DNA from: Leidyana gryllorum EB-2025a
Lineage: Eukaryota; Apicomplexa
Direction of reading: 5' to 3'
DNA length: 64,000 bases
NCBI GenBank assembly: GCA_048772705.1
Contig: JBLWGC010000104.1
Span: forward strand, 124,001 to 188,000
Shown here in pieces: positions 33,761-45,469 of the stretch (its first letter is position 1; every line of letters begins with the position of its first letter). Under the pieces are notes generated by a model that was not told the origin of the DNA, made no database searches, and was given only the letters and a program-made list of their open reading frames with translations. The translations under genes and the position numbers were made by a program.

Positions 33761-35537
33761 ATGACAGTTGTCCCACAGCCAACTCGGGGGCTTACATCAG
33801 GTTTGCCATCGTTGGTGCTCCCCTCGCATTTGAAACACATCAAGAGAGGTGCCAAGCCGATAACCTATGCCAAGACGCCCGCACCACTGCGATCCATATC
33901 TACATCCCCCACATCTGCGGCCCATTTCGCTGCCAACGTAGGGCGCGCTGGCAGTCCGCCGGGGTACTATAATTCTACTGCGAAGCTGCAAACGACAGTG
34001 TTGCCGTGCGGTGCGCGTGTTGTGTCATTTGATCGCAAGGGTCCCCTGACCTCTCTGGGTGTGTTCTTCGGGTTGGGCTGGCAACACGAGCGGAAGGATG
34101 AAGCCGGCAGTACCGCGACTCTCGAACGGATATTTCAGCGTAGCTTAGACGATTGGGCACATCGAGAGCGACTTTCTCTACAGGTGAGCACAGACAGAGT
34201 GCCATTTATTATATCGCCCCCTCCAACACACAGCTCGGTCCGGATAACAGCCGTTTCGTCGCGAGTTTCCTGCGAGAGCGCTTCTTTGCTGACTTTGCGC
34301 CTGAACTGCTCGGACGTCTGGCGGCATTCTTTGTGCCGAGCCCAAATGACGAAGTTGAAGAGTGGCGGCGTATGACGGAGACTACTTTTATCGAATCTGA
34401 TCCTTTGACTCTGTTTCAAGAACTGCTCCCCTTCGCTGCTCTGAGGGGACAATCCCACGGCCACTCGCTCCACTTCCATCAGGCCATCAACAAACCCGGT
34501 GGATCTACGCCCGAGATGTTCCCTATCTTCAATCCGACTCCCGAATCCGCATATGTATCGGCCTTTGTGACGCGGTGCCTTGGAGACCGAAACTCGGTGG
34601 GTGAAACTGAGATTTGCCTCCCATCGTGCGCACACAGCTCGTGTTCGTCGCGTCAGACTGCGACCATCAGGACGCTGTGGATTTCGCCAATGCCTTTGTC
34701 AGCTGTCTGGACGAAGTGGCCCCGTCCAGCACAAAGAAGCGGAGTATCGACGACAAGTCGGCGGTGGGCTCGATTCTCAAGAAGGGTTTCGCGACGTTCA
34801 CCAGTCCCCAAATCAAACCGGCTACGACTCAATTGGCATTGCTGATGGACACAACTCATCTGGACGGAGGGTTCCGGACGGAGAGCTTTAGCGATCGGAC
34901 AATGGGTCCGATGGCTCTGCAGACTCTGCTGGGCGGAGGCGATACATTCAGTACCGGCGGTCCGGGAAAGGGAATGTTCTCACGTTTGCACATGAACGGT
35001 AAGGGGGTTTCCTTGAAATCACATTGTTGGCTGCAGTACTTCCCATGTGGGGCGTGGAGACGTGTGTTGCGTCGGCTCTCAGAACTCGCACGGGTTCAGC
35101 CTTAGCGGTCATAGCGGACGTTGGCCACAATCACGTCGAGGAGTGTGTGGAGCGGATTGAAGAGGAATTGCTGCGCACCACCAAGATCACCAGCACTGAG
35201 GTCAAAATGATCAAAAATCAATTGAGTTTCAGTCTATGGTCTCAAATGGAACGACCCGAAGGTGTCATTGAAGATATTGGCACTCAGCTCATCAATCATC
35301 CGCATTGGGTGGCCCCGGCACTCAGTCCTGACGCTTTCCAGAGAGCTATCGATGCACTCTCCAAAGACTCAATCAAGCGGTACGTCAACAGTAGTCAGGG
35401 GTGTTTGTGTTGGATAATCAGCCCACCGCAGATTCGCCAACTCGGTGCTCCAGGCTCCTCGATCTTTGGTGATGATGGGGCCCTCTGAGGTACTCTCCAG
35501 AGTTCAGAACTGTGTTGCATTCAAGAGCACAACCTAA
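33761..35537 (+). CDS. Mitochondrial processing peptidase alpha subunit
   Basis: Five exons: 33761-34183, 34234-34596, 34638-34998, 35037-35379, 35432-35537; 531 aa. The first about 70 residues are basic and Ser/Thr/Pro-rich with no acidic run, as expected for a presequence. The M16 fold follows: TTVLPCGARVVSFDRKGPL, SLGVFFGLGWQHERKDEAG. In place of the HxxEH zinc site is ATLERIFQRS, as in the non-catalytic alpha subunit. The diagnostic glycine-rich loop GGGDTFSTGGPGKGMFSRL is intact. Known role: the alpha subunit binds presequences while beta cleaves them in the mitochondrial matrix. This implies a functional import pathway. Confidence 0.93.
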
Positions 35538-35540
35538 TTC

Positions 35541-38500
35541 TCATCGTTGAGGTGCTTGAAGCAGCTTCTTCCAGGACTTTGGCGCCCACAATTCCGGCAC
35601 AATACTACTCTTCACGGAAGAGCTTCCACTCGTAGCATTAGCCCCTTGGCCGCCGCCTCTATCCTCCGCAACCATCGGCTGGTGAGTCGATGGCGACGGC
35701 GCAGGTAGCCAGGGAGACGCCCCTTCCTTGAGCCGAGCCATACTCCCGGACCGTCGCTCATCACCTGCCATACGGTTACCCGTCGAGCAACCCAACTCTC
35801 GCCCGCAACTCGCGCTACGGGGACGCCCTGTCGGGGTCCGAGAGGGCCGCATCTCATCGTCACTGTCGGACAATGCCGGAGAACTTACGCCTTTCGGCAC
35901 CGCAAGTATCCGGGGAGGGGTGGAGTCCCGTGCAGTGTCCAAATCAGTACTGATCGAGGCTCCTAATTGAGCCCGGACGTCTCCCGCCCCCGCCGGAGTC
36001 TCAGCCGAACTGTCGCTCTTCGACATCAGTAGTGGCCGGAAGTCAGGATCCCACTTGATACTTTTGATAATGTTAGTTCGCATAGCTTCGACATTCTTGC
36101 GAGCCCCGGCGGCGGTGTACCACGCTGGCGACGATTTCGGATCGTCACCACTCTCCACGCCCGCACCAAACGTAAATGGTCGCGGCATGAACATACCTGC
36201 GCCTCTTCCTGAAGGACTCGGTGATGCCGCCACTCCACCTCCCGCTGCGCCACTAGGAGCTCCCCGAGCGGGCACGTTCCTTAAATCTTTGGCTGCTTCT
36301 TGGTAGTAAGCAGAAGCTGAGGTTCCCTTAGCACACAGAAATTCGCCCTCGCACCCCTTCACCCGCTCGTAATCCACCGACGACTCCATCATCGGACCCA
36401 TCCACTGCGTCACGGCGATCTGCCGATGCTCAATTTCCCGACGATCCGGTAATCGTAGCAGCCAATAGTATATAAAACGAAGTTGGAATGTTATAGCTGG
36501 ACGAAGGATCTTCCGCCACATCGCATCCAGACTGAATAAAACGAGTCGCCAATAGGGCGACTCAATTTTCCCATTCTTGCGGTCTCGGGCTGGGAGCACC
36601 ACCGTTGTTGTACCAACCACTCCAACCTGCGATTGCTCCCCACTGTCATGTAAGATGTTGGATATCTCGGTCAACTCGGGAGCTTCAGTAGGCATGGGCA
36701 AGAACGGGGGTGAAGGGTTGTCGTGGCCGTGAGGAGGAATCCTGGGCGATATCAAATTGCCCGCACTGGCCAGTAGTTTGTTTACAGCAGCGAATCGCGT
36801 TTCGCGCTCAGCTGCAGTCAGCAAACCTTGCAGATATAACATATCCCATATGTTCTGAGATACCCGAAGGACCAGATTAGAATCTGGCTGCCATTGTACT
36901 GCAATCCACGCAAACCGATCCATGCGATCAGCGATTCCTGAAGTGTCAGCGAATTAACCTCCAGCACACGTGTGTGCTCCAGTTACCTGTGGCGCTCAAA
37001 AATGCCGGATCCGTGGCTATTAGTGGTATGACGAGAGGTACCAGCAGGAACAAAAAGCGCTGCACCAACGAAGGCAGCACAAAGGCAATACAGGCTGCGA
37101 AGGTGGCCTCAATCGATACCACCAACACAACCACCCAAGTTACGATTGCTGACCAGGGATCGGTCCAGTCCAGCGCAAACTTGAGCTTTTCAATGAAAGT
37201 CGCCATCAAAGTGGCTAATAGCTGCAAACAGTGAACGGGAGATGGATGATCGATCATACTTGGAAGATCCAGCGAGAAAGTTCTCGGGGGAGGATGATCA
37301 CTAACAGATCGATCGTTGCTTACCTGAACGGACTCCAGAACCATGAGGCCCAAATGCTTGAGCATCAGCATATCCACCTCGCCAACGTCCTCCGAGAAGA
37401 TTGGATAGCAAGGAGCGTATGAGGTGGCGTCCTTGACGCTGATATCGGCTCGGCCAAAGATGGTTCCCATTGATGACGGGGCCAGGCTGACATTGGCCAC
37501 GAGTAAGGGAGCTACGGGGGGGTTAGTGTTCTCCAATTCTGGGGTAGGCTGGGCTTCTTGGCCTCGCAATTTGAATAAAGAGCCTCGTCGTTTCTTTCTG
37601 GGGGTCGGAGAGCCCTCCAGAGCTGTCACCGGCACCGTGTCAGTGGCTAGCAGGAAGCCTCGACCACCACTGGGTCGTCGGGGTGCAGAAAGGTCGAGGA
37701 CGGACATGTTCATCCAGTTGGTGACATGGGTCGCCGACCGAGCGCTCCGACTGCCAATGAGAGGGGGGAGGTTTCGCAGACTGTGGGCTTTGTTGGGGTC
37801 GGCTTGGTTGTTCAGATCGTTATGGGGAGGCGGTGGGTCAACGTAGAGGGTAGAGCCCAGACTGTCGGTGGGACACAATTTGTAGCTGAAGCTGCTGACC
37901 AGCACCGCGACTCCGAAGCACAGAGGGAGCAAAGGGAGGGGTGCGTAAAGGGTAGTGAAGAGAGTGAAGGTCCAGAAGAGGAGGAAGAGACCGCACCACT
38001 GCAGTGACCATTCTGCAGACGGCCATTCCTTGTAGATAGTGACCACATGAAAGAATCGGCGAATCCATCTCGGCGCGAAACCCCCGATGTGATGCATTCG
38101 CAACCCCCCACTTTCAAATGCTTGAAGGTCGAACTTCGAGGCCAATGTCCAAACGCTCTCGGGGGGATTCAAGTTTGCGTAGAGCGGAGCTAACAAGGGG
38201 AACACCTCATACCTCACATCGATGGTCAACTCGATGAAGCCCAGACTCGCTACGGGGTTCAACATTCCCAGCCCCGGGTAACCTGAAGACACTTTGTGAT
38301 ACACGCAGCAGAGAACTCTCTCCCCCCAAGACTAACCTGCGCAAGGCTTAACGAACTTCCACTCTTCGACTTGTTGACCTTTGGGATAGAGGTGGAACCA
38401 GCCTTTGAGCCGAGCGCTATTGCGGTCGAGTCGAGTGAGAGAAGGGCGCCCGAGCCGTTGCAAATGCATTGGCGTCATTTGACCATCGCCTCGGCGGGGG

Positions 38501-39567
38501 CAACTGACAAAGCTATCAGATCCGGGTGTCAGTGGCTCGACGAGGGCCGAGGTGCTGAGCAAAGAGGCCATGGGAACGACCACTCTGCCGTGAGGACGCC
38601 ACTCCAGCGCCCGACGGGATCGACTGGTGCTGCGAGCGCGGGTGGTACCCGAAACGAATCCCTCCGTGGATCCTCCAATGTCGCCTTCTGTTCCAGGTGC
38701 CAACGACATACCTCCTTCCTCTTCACTGTCTGCGGCTCCCCCTTCGGTAGCCTGAGCTTTCTGGGACGCACTGTTGGCTCCTTGGCCGAAAAAGTGAGTC
38801 AAATCAGCTAAGTGTTGGTCCGGAATCCGTGTGTCATCCGGCCCACGTTTTCGCCAGACTTCAATCTGCGTCGAGTTGGAGCATACAATGGTGTCTCACA
38901 GCGGCGGGCTCACTTGAATATCTGTCTGAATATCAGTCAAAGACCCCAACGCAAAGACGGGAGCTGTGGGCCACCGGAGGGAGGCGTGATAATCGCCCGC
39001 CCCGTCGCTTGGGGCTGCAGTTACGGGTGTGCTCTCATGTAGTCGTGACCCCATCACAGCTCGGACCTTCCATTTTGACTGACGCACCGAGCGAGTGTCC
39101 CCTTTAATATTGGGTAACGCTACGGCCTCCACCCCGCCAACCCGAACTGTGACTTCGGCGATAGATTTAGTGCTATTTCTGTCCCCCCCTATGGTGTCAT
39201 CCAATGCATTTAACAATGGTGACTCCCTTATGGGCATCACGGGGCGTTCCCGGGGGAAAAACTTGGAGTTCACCACCTTCTGAACCGTCTTCACCAAATT
39301 GTACTGTGAGAGAGCAATGTCAATCAGTCTTCTCGGACTCAGCGCAGGGCGCAGTGCGTGCGTTTGCGTCCCTCACCTTTTGAAGCTCCTGGAGTTGGTT
39401 CAAGGTTTGGTCCTGGTTGGCCAGGATATGGTCGAAGAACTGGCCCATGATGTCTATACATTGCGCAGTACAACAAGAGTATGACACTTTGAGAGAGTCT
39501 CACCCTCCCCGATGCGTTGCACACCCTCACGCATGTAGGTTCCAACATTCTCCAATGGGTTGAACAT
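35541..39567 (-). CDS. MCTP-like C2-domain, multi-membrane protein (1216 aa)
   Basis: Seven exons: 39567-39504, 39453-39377, 39303-38914, 38865-38337, 38282-37324, 37221-36987, 36937-35541. After a helical start (MFNPLENVGTYMREGVQRI) a single C2-like unit is visible: IAEVTVRVGGVEAVALPNIK, LRWPTAPVFALGSLTDIQ and IEVWRKRGPDDT across intron 3, interrupted by a Ser-rich insert before GWFHLYPKG. Downstream, FIELTIDVRYEVFPLLAPLY and two membrane pairs (LFLLFWTFTLFTTLYAPLPL; VTWVVVLVVSIEATFAACIA with ALDWTDPW before it) follow the MCTP C-terminal plan. The last 350 aa are Pro/Ser-rich. MCTPs tether ER to other membranes; that role here is inferred. Intron 6 holds the palindrome. Confidence 0.6.
36964..36977. 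repeat. Intronic motif GCACACGTGTGTGC (copy 1)
   Basis: Inside the 49-nt intron 6 (36938-36986) of the MCTP-like gene. The 14-mer is identical to copies at 39844-39857 and 53111-53124 on the plus strand. Confidence 0.85.
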
Positions 39568-39609
39568 ATTGTTTTATGCATCCAAGTTTCCGACCACGAT
39601 ACTTAATTC

Positions 39610-41711
39610 CTATACCACCACAGTGCGTGCAAGAAAGAAGGGCGTAGTGGGAGACTTCTTCATACTCAATGGGTAGGCTTTCCTCTTTGACTCTGGAATA
39701 ACTGTAACCTGCGAAGCTAAATCCCTCAAAGTTAACTCGAGTCTATCAGCCTCCACTAATCGTGCTGTTTTTTCCACAAGCTCAATCAACTGTTTCATAC
39801 GGTTCCGGCAAATCTGAACGCAGTAGGTCGTCAATTGGAGATCGCACACGTGTGTGCTTACCATTGTATTTCTGCTTATTTTCTTCAAGTGATAGTTTAT
39901 AAGCCCCGATGCCTCGGGAAACGCTGGATGACCAGCCAGGAATACCATAACTTCTGTCAGCAGGTCAATGCAGATGCCCGCCATATCCTCAATGATCTGG
40001 AGGGACATTATATTGCATTTTCGTCAAAACAATATTTGAATCCTACCTTTGGTGCAATCACTTCGAGGGCCTCCAGCGAGATCACTCGACTTAGGTTTAC
40101 GGGTTTGACCAACTTTGAGGCGTTTTTGCCCTTGGGAGCTCCTGAGGCTGGCACGGCACGGTCCTTGGTCAGGTCGTAGGTCATATTGATCAGGTCCACT
40201 CCCACTGGCAACCACTTGTCAGTCTTTTGCATCAAGAAGACGATCAGTGCCAGACATTTGAGGGCGAAAGGCCGCCATATCGGCAGAGACGCGGAGGCTT
40301 TGGCCAAAGTGCTGAGCACACACGAGTACCCCGGAGCCAGTTTGGCCAGACTGTACTTGGATGGCTTGTCACCTTCAAGGTCCCCTTTGTCCATAGCAGC
40401 GATCCAAATGTACGAAGAGAAGATTGTACCCCAACTGAATACTCGACTCCGCAATTCACGTTCTATGGCCTGACCCTTGGCCCCTTTCTCTTGTTTCCTA
40501 CGGCCTTCGCCCAGGATCAACTTGGCAGAGAGCAACGAAGTATCGCGAAGACTGGTATAGGCGACCTCGTACAACAAGGCTGGTTGAGCAGCTGAGACAC
40601 CCTGAATAATCTCAATCATAACATTGGCTGCGTTGGTCATGGCTTCGAGCATTTTGGGTCCCACTCTCTTTTGGGTGATGAGCACCATGGCACTGACCAT
40701 TCGCTTGAGACACCAAGAAAGGGCCTTCTGCATCGCTTTGATGGTGGCATTGGGTTTGCCAGTGTGGCGAGTGGCGAGAGTGATCTCAACAAAAAAGGCT
40801 TTGGTGGCTTGGCCGAGCTCGGCATTTTGAGCATCGGCTCTGAGCCAGATTTGAGAGAATCTCTTGAAGAACGGAACGATAAAGGTGGGGTGAGTGAGGA
40901 GCGTATTGAAGTGGTATTTGTCGAGAGTGGCGAGAATAACTCGGCTGACAATGTCTCTGGCACCTCTGTTCTCGAGGAAGAGGGTCAGATCAGACCAGAG
41001 CGGTCTCCACAGATAGGAAGTGGTTTTGACATCATTGGGTTTGAGGCCCTGGAGACCGAGAGATATGAGAGAGAAGCCTTTGAGCAAATGTTCACTGGGC
41101 TCATTGAGGTGGTCTTCGTCGAATTTGAAGGGCGCTTGGGCCTGCATTCGGGTGAGACGTTGACGAAAAGCATTCTGTCTTTGCGCCTGGGTTTTGGCTG
41201 TGGTCTCTCCATCTTTGCTGACGGCGGCGGAAGCAGTTTTGAATTTTGTTGCTCCGGGGTTGAGCATATGACGCAGGAGAGAGCGGACCAATTTGACGGT
41301 GGTTTGAAGGTGGGCGCGTTTGTGCGGATCTGCTTTCATCTGTTCATAGTGAGATTGGATATCAGTGTCTCCCAATAACTTTTCCTCAGAAGAAGAGTCG
41401 TCGTCGCTATCGTCTGCATCGGTGGTGTCTTTTTCCTCGTGGTCGGACTCTGCGGGGAGATCGTCCTCATCATCTTCGTGTCCGAAATCGTCGTCAAAGT
41501 CTTCGAAAGCGCCGTCAGAGGAGGCTGAGGAAGCGTCGGCCGCGGTGGTGATTTGTCCTTCTTCTTCTTCTCCGGAGGTCAGGTCGTCTCCCTCGCTGAG
41601 TGCAGCAAAGTCATCGTCAAAGTCGGGTTCAGGTAGGGGAGATTCTGATTGCTTCTTAGACTTCTTCTTGTTTGCGGCTGTGGGGGACGGATGGGCCTTG
41701 CGCTTCGGCAT
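39610..41711 (-). CDS. NOC2: NOC2-like nucleolar complex protein
   Basis: Three exons: 41711-40047, 39996-39862, 39813-39610; 667 aa from the chosen start MPKRKAHPSPTAANKKKSKK. An upstream in-frame ATG at 41762 is also possible, but the basic nuclear-type start and the divergent gene at 41777 favour the shorter one. A very acidic N-terminus (DFDDDFAALSEGDD and onward) precedes the Noc2 repeat domain. That domain contains QSHYEQMKADPHKRAHLQTT, FAASYIW-type helices (VFSWGTIFSSYIWIAAMDKG) and CLALIVFLMQKTDKWLPVGV. The C-terminal exons carry AFPEASGLINYHLKKISRNT and ICRNRMKQLIELVEKTARL. Known role: Noc2 with Noc1/Noc3 drives pre-60S maturation and export. The palindrome lies in intron 2. Confidence 0.8.
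39844..39857. repeat. Intronic motif GCACACGTGTGTGC (copy 2)
   Basis: Inside the 48-nt intron 2 (39814-39861) of the NOC2-like gene, a few bases after the GTAAGC donor on the minus strand. Confidence 0.85.
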
Positions 41712-41776
41712 TGGGTGGGTGAAAAATTTGGGTCTGGAATGACGAATAATGCCTTCTGACATAAGTGAATAAGCCA

Positions 41777-43177
41777 ATGAGAACCGCTAGAGTCCCCGAT
41801 AGATATAGCGATTACCTTCGACAGTGGCAGCAGGCAGACGTTGTTGGTCACCTCATGAATGAGGCGGCGGCAACAGCAGCAGACGAGGAGGAGGGGGCTC
41901 TGCCGGAGGAAGATCTGCTGCCGACTCCCTCCCCTTCCAGCGATCTGTGTACGCTACTGATAGAGAACATAGAGTACCCTGCCAACGCTGATGTATACTA
42001 CAAGGCGGCAATGAAGAATGCATTCGATACTTTGAGTGGTTATGCCGTCTCAATTGGTGCTGAGGGTCCCCAGTTCCTCAAGCATCTGTTTGCATACTAC
42101 ATTCTGGGCCAAGCCTGCACTAATGAGATTCGTTCGCGGCTGCGTGCAGAAGAACCCGTAAGCGCTACCGCTCCTGTGATACTACGGCCGCGCCCCACAC
42201 CCCATAATCAACAGCCTTCGCCAAACCATCAATATATCCCTCATATACGCTCCAAGAAGCGGCGTCGGGGACTCGAAACGAACAACATCGATCCCGAAGA
42301 AACACACTTCAATGACGTTACACCGCTCGAGAATGTGCCCTCCACTTCTCTACCACCCGTCCTATCTGCCCCCCAACTGCCACTGACTCAGACAACACAG
42401 CTCTCCCCCCGCCTCCACTATGCCCACCAGGGACCAGCCTCAGCCGGAGGAGGAGGAGGAAGTTCTCAACAACAACGCCATAGACCAAGACAGAGGCAAA
42501 CACAGACCCAAGCCCCCACCCCTATCCTCACTCCAGCTCTGGCCCACGCGCATCATCTGCTGCCACACCAACAACAACAAGAGTCCCTCCGAGTACAAAT
42601 GCCGACTCAAGTCCCATCTTCCACCACCAATCATTTGGTCCAGATGCCCTCCAACCAGCCGCCGCATCATCTTATGGTGTCCAATCCCACACTGACTGTC
42701 CTCAACAACGCCAATATTGCCTCCAGCTGCCACATTGCCGCCGCCAACGACTTTTCCGGAATGGTGGCTGCTGCCACTGAGGAGCCGCTATCCGATCTGA
42801 CTGACGACGATGAGGAGCCGGCAGCAGGCAGCGGTCAGGCTGAGAGAGGGAATGAGCTGTGCACTGCGTCGTCCTCCTCGGTGTCCGCCGGTGATGAGGG
42901 TGAAGTGACGGCGGATCTCAATTGGGGAGGGGGAGAAGGCGGCGAGCTGGAGCGACGAAACCGTTTAGTAGCCGACTCTGAATCGGACGACGTGTTCGGT
43001 GGAGGGAGAAGCGGTCGTCAAGTGGACGTCGACTTGGAGGGCGGGGACGCAGATGCGGAGGCCGACCCGGAAGAAGACGAGGAGGTCAGGGACGAAGATA
43101 TGGAGAGTGAAGCTGGAGCCGCTCTGGAATCCGAAGAGGAGGAGGGGGTCACTGTTCACCATCAGAGACTCTTATAG
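41777..43177 (+). CDS. Hypothetical Q/H- and acidic-rich protein, 466 aa
   Basis: One exon from ATG 41777 (MRTARVPDRYSDYLRQW) to TAG 43177. The first about 130 residues look folded, with a helical block around YYKAAMKNAFDTLSGYAVSI and QFLKHLFAYYILGQACTNEI. The rest is Pro/Gln/His-rich and then acidic (DDDEEPAAGSGQ, DPEEDEEVRDEDMESEAG). A basic KKRRRG near residue 160 could be a nuclear signal. I compared it by eye with TFIIA large subunit because of the acidic stretch, but the C-terminal TFIIA motif is missing. Function unknown. It is 21 bp upstream of the K13 start. Confidence 0.6.
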   Translation: MRTARVPDRYSDYLRQWQQADVVGHLMNEAAATAADEEEGALPEEDLLPTPSPSSDLCTLLIENIEYPANADVYYKAAMKNAFDTLSGYAVSIGAEGPQFLKHLFAYYILGQACTNEIRSRLRAEEPVSATAPVILRPRPTPHNQQPSPNHQYIPHIRSKKRRRGLETNNIDPEETHFNDVTPLENVPSTSLPPVLSAPQLPLTQTTQLSPRLHYAHQGPASAGGGGGSSQQQRHRPRQRQTQTQAPTPILTPALAHAHHLLPHQQQQESLRVQMPTQVPSSTTNHLVQMPSNQPPHHLMVSNPTLTVLNNANIASSCHIAAANDFSGMVAAATEEPLSDLTDDDEEPAAGSGQAERGNELCTASSSSVSAGDEGEVTADLNWGGGEGGELERRNRLVADSESDDVFGGGRSGRQVDVDLEGGDADAEADPEEDEEVRDEDMESEAGAALESEEEEGVTVHHQRLL

Positions 43178-43198
43178 ACGTAGATAAATAAAAACAAC

Positions 43199-45445
43199 AT
43201 GTTGACCGACTCTGGTAGTCGCAGACGCGCGCCGCGCACCTGTGACCTTCCGCCTCCGCCATTACATGACCCCCCACCATCAAAACAGCAACAGCCCCAT
43301 ACCGCCAATCTCCATTCGTTGTTCAAACCGCAATCTACAGCCACCTCAGAGAGGAGACGCTCTCTAAACAGTCACGGCCGTCTCCCCCTCCACGAATCCC
43401 CCATCGGGGGAGGCGCACTAAGCATTCCCGCCAGCGGCCCGTCTCCCCGGCAAACGTCCAATGCGGGGCCACTGTCTCCAGCCGCCAATGCCGAGCTGGA
43501 CGAGTTTGATGATATGGCCAGTGATCTCAAACGCGTGTTCAGTGTGTGGATTCGTAACACTCGGAGCAATTTCAAAGCTGCCCGAGAGGACATTGCGCAA
43601 CAGCGCGTGCGGCTCGAAGAAGAGAAAGCCAAAACGATGAGAGAGCTCGAGGAACTGCGACGGGTCGAGGCACAGAGACTCAAGGATCAACGACTCCGGG
43701 CAGAACAGGACTTGGCTGCCATTACCAAACAGATCGCAAACGAACGGGAAGCCGCTCGCCAAAAGACAGAGGCCGAACGCAAGAAACTCGAAGTCGAGCG
43801 GAATAACCTCAGACTCAGTATGCGATTCGTGAGTGTGGAGTCATGAGAAGAGCCCTCCCCCTTTCACACCTCCCCTCTGACAGGAACAAGAGAAGCTCAA
43901 GAAAGACTTGGAGTCCTTCGACGCTGAGAGACGACGCATCGTCGACGCCAATATCGCCACACAGACAATGATCGAAGTCAATGTCGGAGGGGTCGTCTTC
44001 GAGACCAGCCGACAAGTGCTCACTCAAGTTCCAGGTGAGACACAAAACATCAGTCGAGAGGAGAGAAGTCTCGTCCCCCAACCCTCCACCATTCGCTCTG
44101 TGTGTCATTGTGGGTAATGTGTCTATTCAGCGCAGACTCGTATCTCGCCGCGTTGTTCAGTGGACGGCATGAAGTGGAAAGGGACAAACATGGACGGATC
44201 TTTATTGATAGAGACGCCACTCTGTTCCGTCAATTGCTGAACTTTCTCAGAGATCCCGATACTCCAATCATTCCCAATGATGAGTCCACAGCCGATCTCG
44301 TGGCCAAAGAAGCAGCCCACTACGGTATCAAGCTGCTCCCCTTCCCATTCAGTGAGTTATCGTTCTGAGGGGAGGAGACACACACATCCAATTTGCGCCG
44401 CAGTTCTCGCAGTGGGAGGCCACGACGGCGCCGAGTATCTCCGGACCTGCGAGCTTTTGGACGTTGTCAACCAGTGTTGGCGCTATACAGCTGCCATGGA
44501 GACACGTGAGTGTGCGTTGACTACTCATTCTGCAACCAGCGCGCGCATCCCCTTCTCAATCCTCCTCTCACATCCCTTTCCGTTGCAGCTCGCGCTTACT
44601 TTGCCGCCGGCTCCATGTTGAACCGCACATACGCCGCTGGGGGTCAAAACTTTGAGTACAAAGCACTGTGCGATGTGGAGGTCCACGAGGCTTTGAGAGA
44701 TGTGTGGCTCCCAGCGCCGTCTCTGCTGACTCCTCGAAAGAGTGTCGGAGGCGCAGTTCTGGACGGAAGATTCTTTGTGGTCGGAGGGTTCGATGGAACA
44801 GAAATACTGAGCTCGGTAGAGTGCCTCGATCCGAGAATGCGCGGATGGATGGAACTGCCCCCTATGCTCACACCACGTAGTTCTGCAATGGTCGTTGCCA
44901 ACAGTGAGTCCGGATCGCCCTCAGATTGATTGATTGATTGTTCTCCCACAGACGATCGCGAGTTGGTGGTTATGGGGGGTTCGAGTGGAGAAAGACTGCG
45001 GAGCGGCGAAGTGTTCGACTTGAGGACCGAAAAGTGGACACCATTGAACGAACCTATGCTCGAGATACGCTCTGGTGGGTGTGCAGCCAGTCTGATGGGC
45101 AGTATTATGGCAATGGGCGGCGTCGATGGGGGACAAAAAGTCCATGACACCGTCGAAATGTACGACAGCATCGCTCAGGTAAGGAACTAAATCTCAGTGT
45201 GTGTGTGCGTGCCAAGAGTCACGTTTTCACAGAAGAATTGGGTGTATCGCAAGAGTATGCCCGAAGCTCGAGTGGATGGGAGTGCGTGTGTTATAGCTTC
45301 GTCGGTGATTGTTACCGGAGGGCAGGCCTATGGGGAGGTTGGTGCAGCAGTCAACTTTTACCGCCCAGAACTGGACGAGTGGCACGTGGCTCCTAAGCTT
45401 CTGACAGCCCGCTTCGGCCACCAAGTTGTGGGAGGCTTGATTTAG
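43199..45445 (+). CDS. K13: Kelch13 (K13) orthologue: coiled coil-BTB-kelch propeller
   Basis: Seven exons: 43199-43828, 43884-44034, 44136-44351, 44404-44505, 44589-44903, 44952-45178, 45233-45445; 617 aa. A low-complexity N-terminus precedes a charged coiled coil (ARQKTEAERKKLEVERNNL). The BTB domain follows: IEVNVGGVVFETSRQVLTQ, SGRHEVERDKHGRIF, then LLNFLRDPDTP. Six kelch blades include ILAVGGHDGAEYL, GGQNFEYKAL and RFFVVGGFDGTEIL, ending in LLTARFGHQVVGGLI. Alignment to Plasmodium K13 is nearly gap-free. Known role there: endocytosis at the cytostome collar and artemisinin susceptibility. The residue aligned with C580 is Val (codon 44891-44893); R539, Y493 and R561 equivalents are retained. 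This is the strongest evidence for an apicomplexan-type host. Confidence 0.93.
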
Positions 45446-45469
45446 CACCAAAAATTTGCTCCTCAACCA

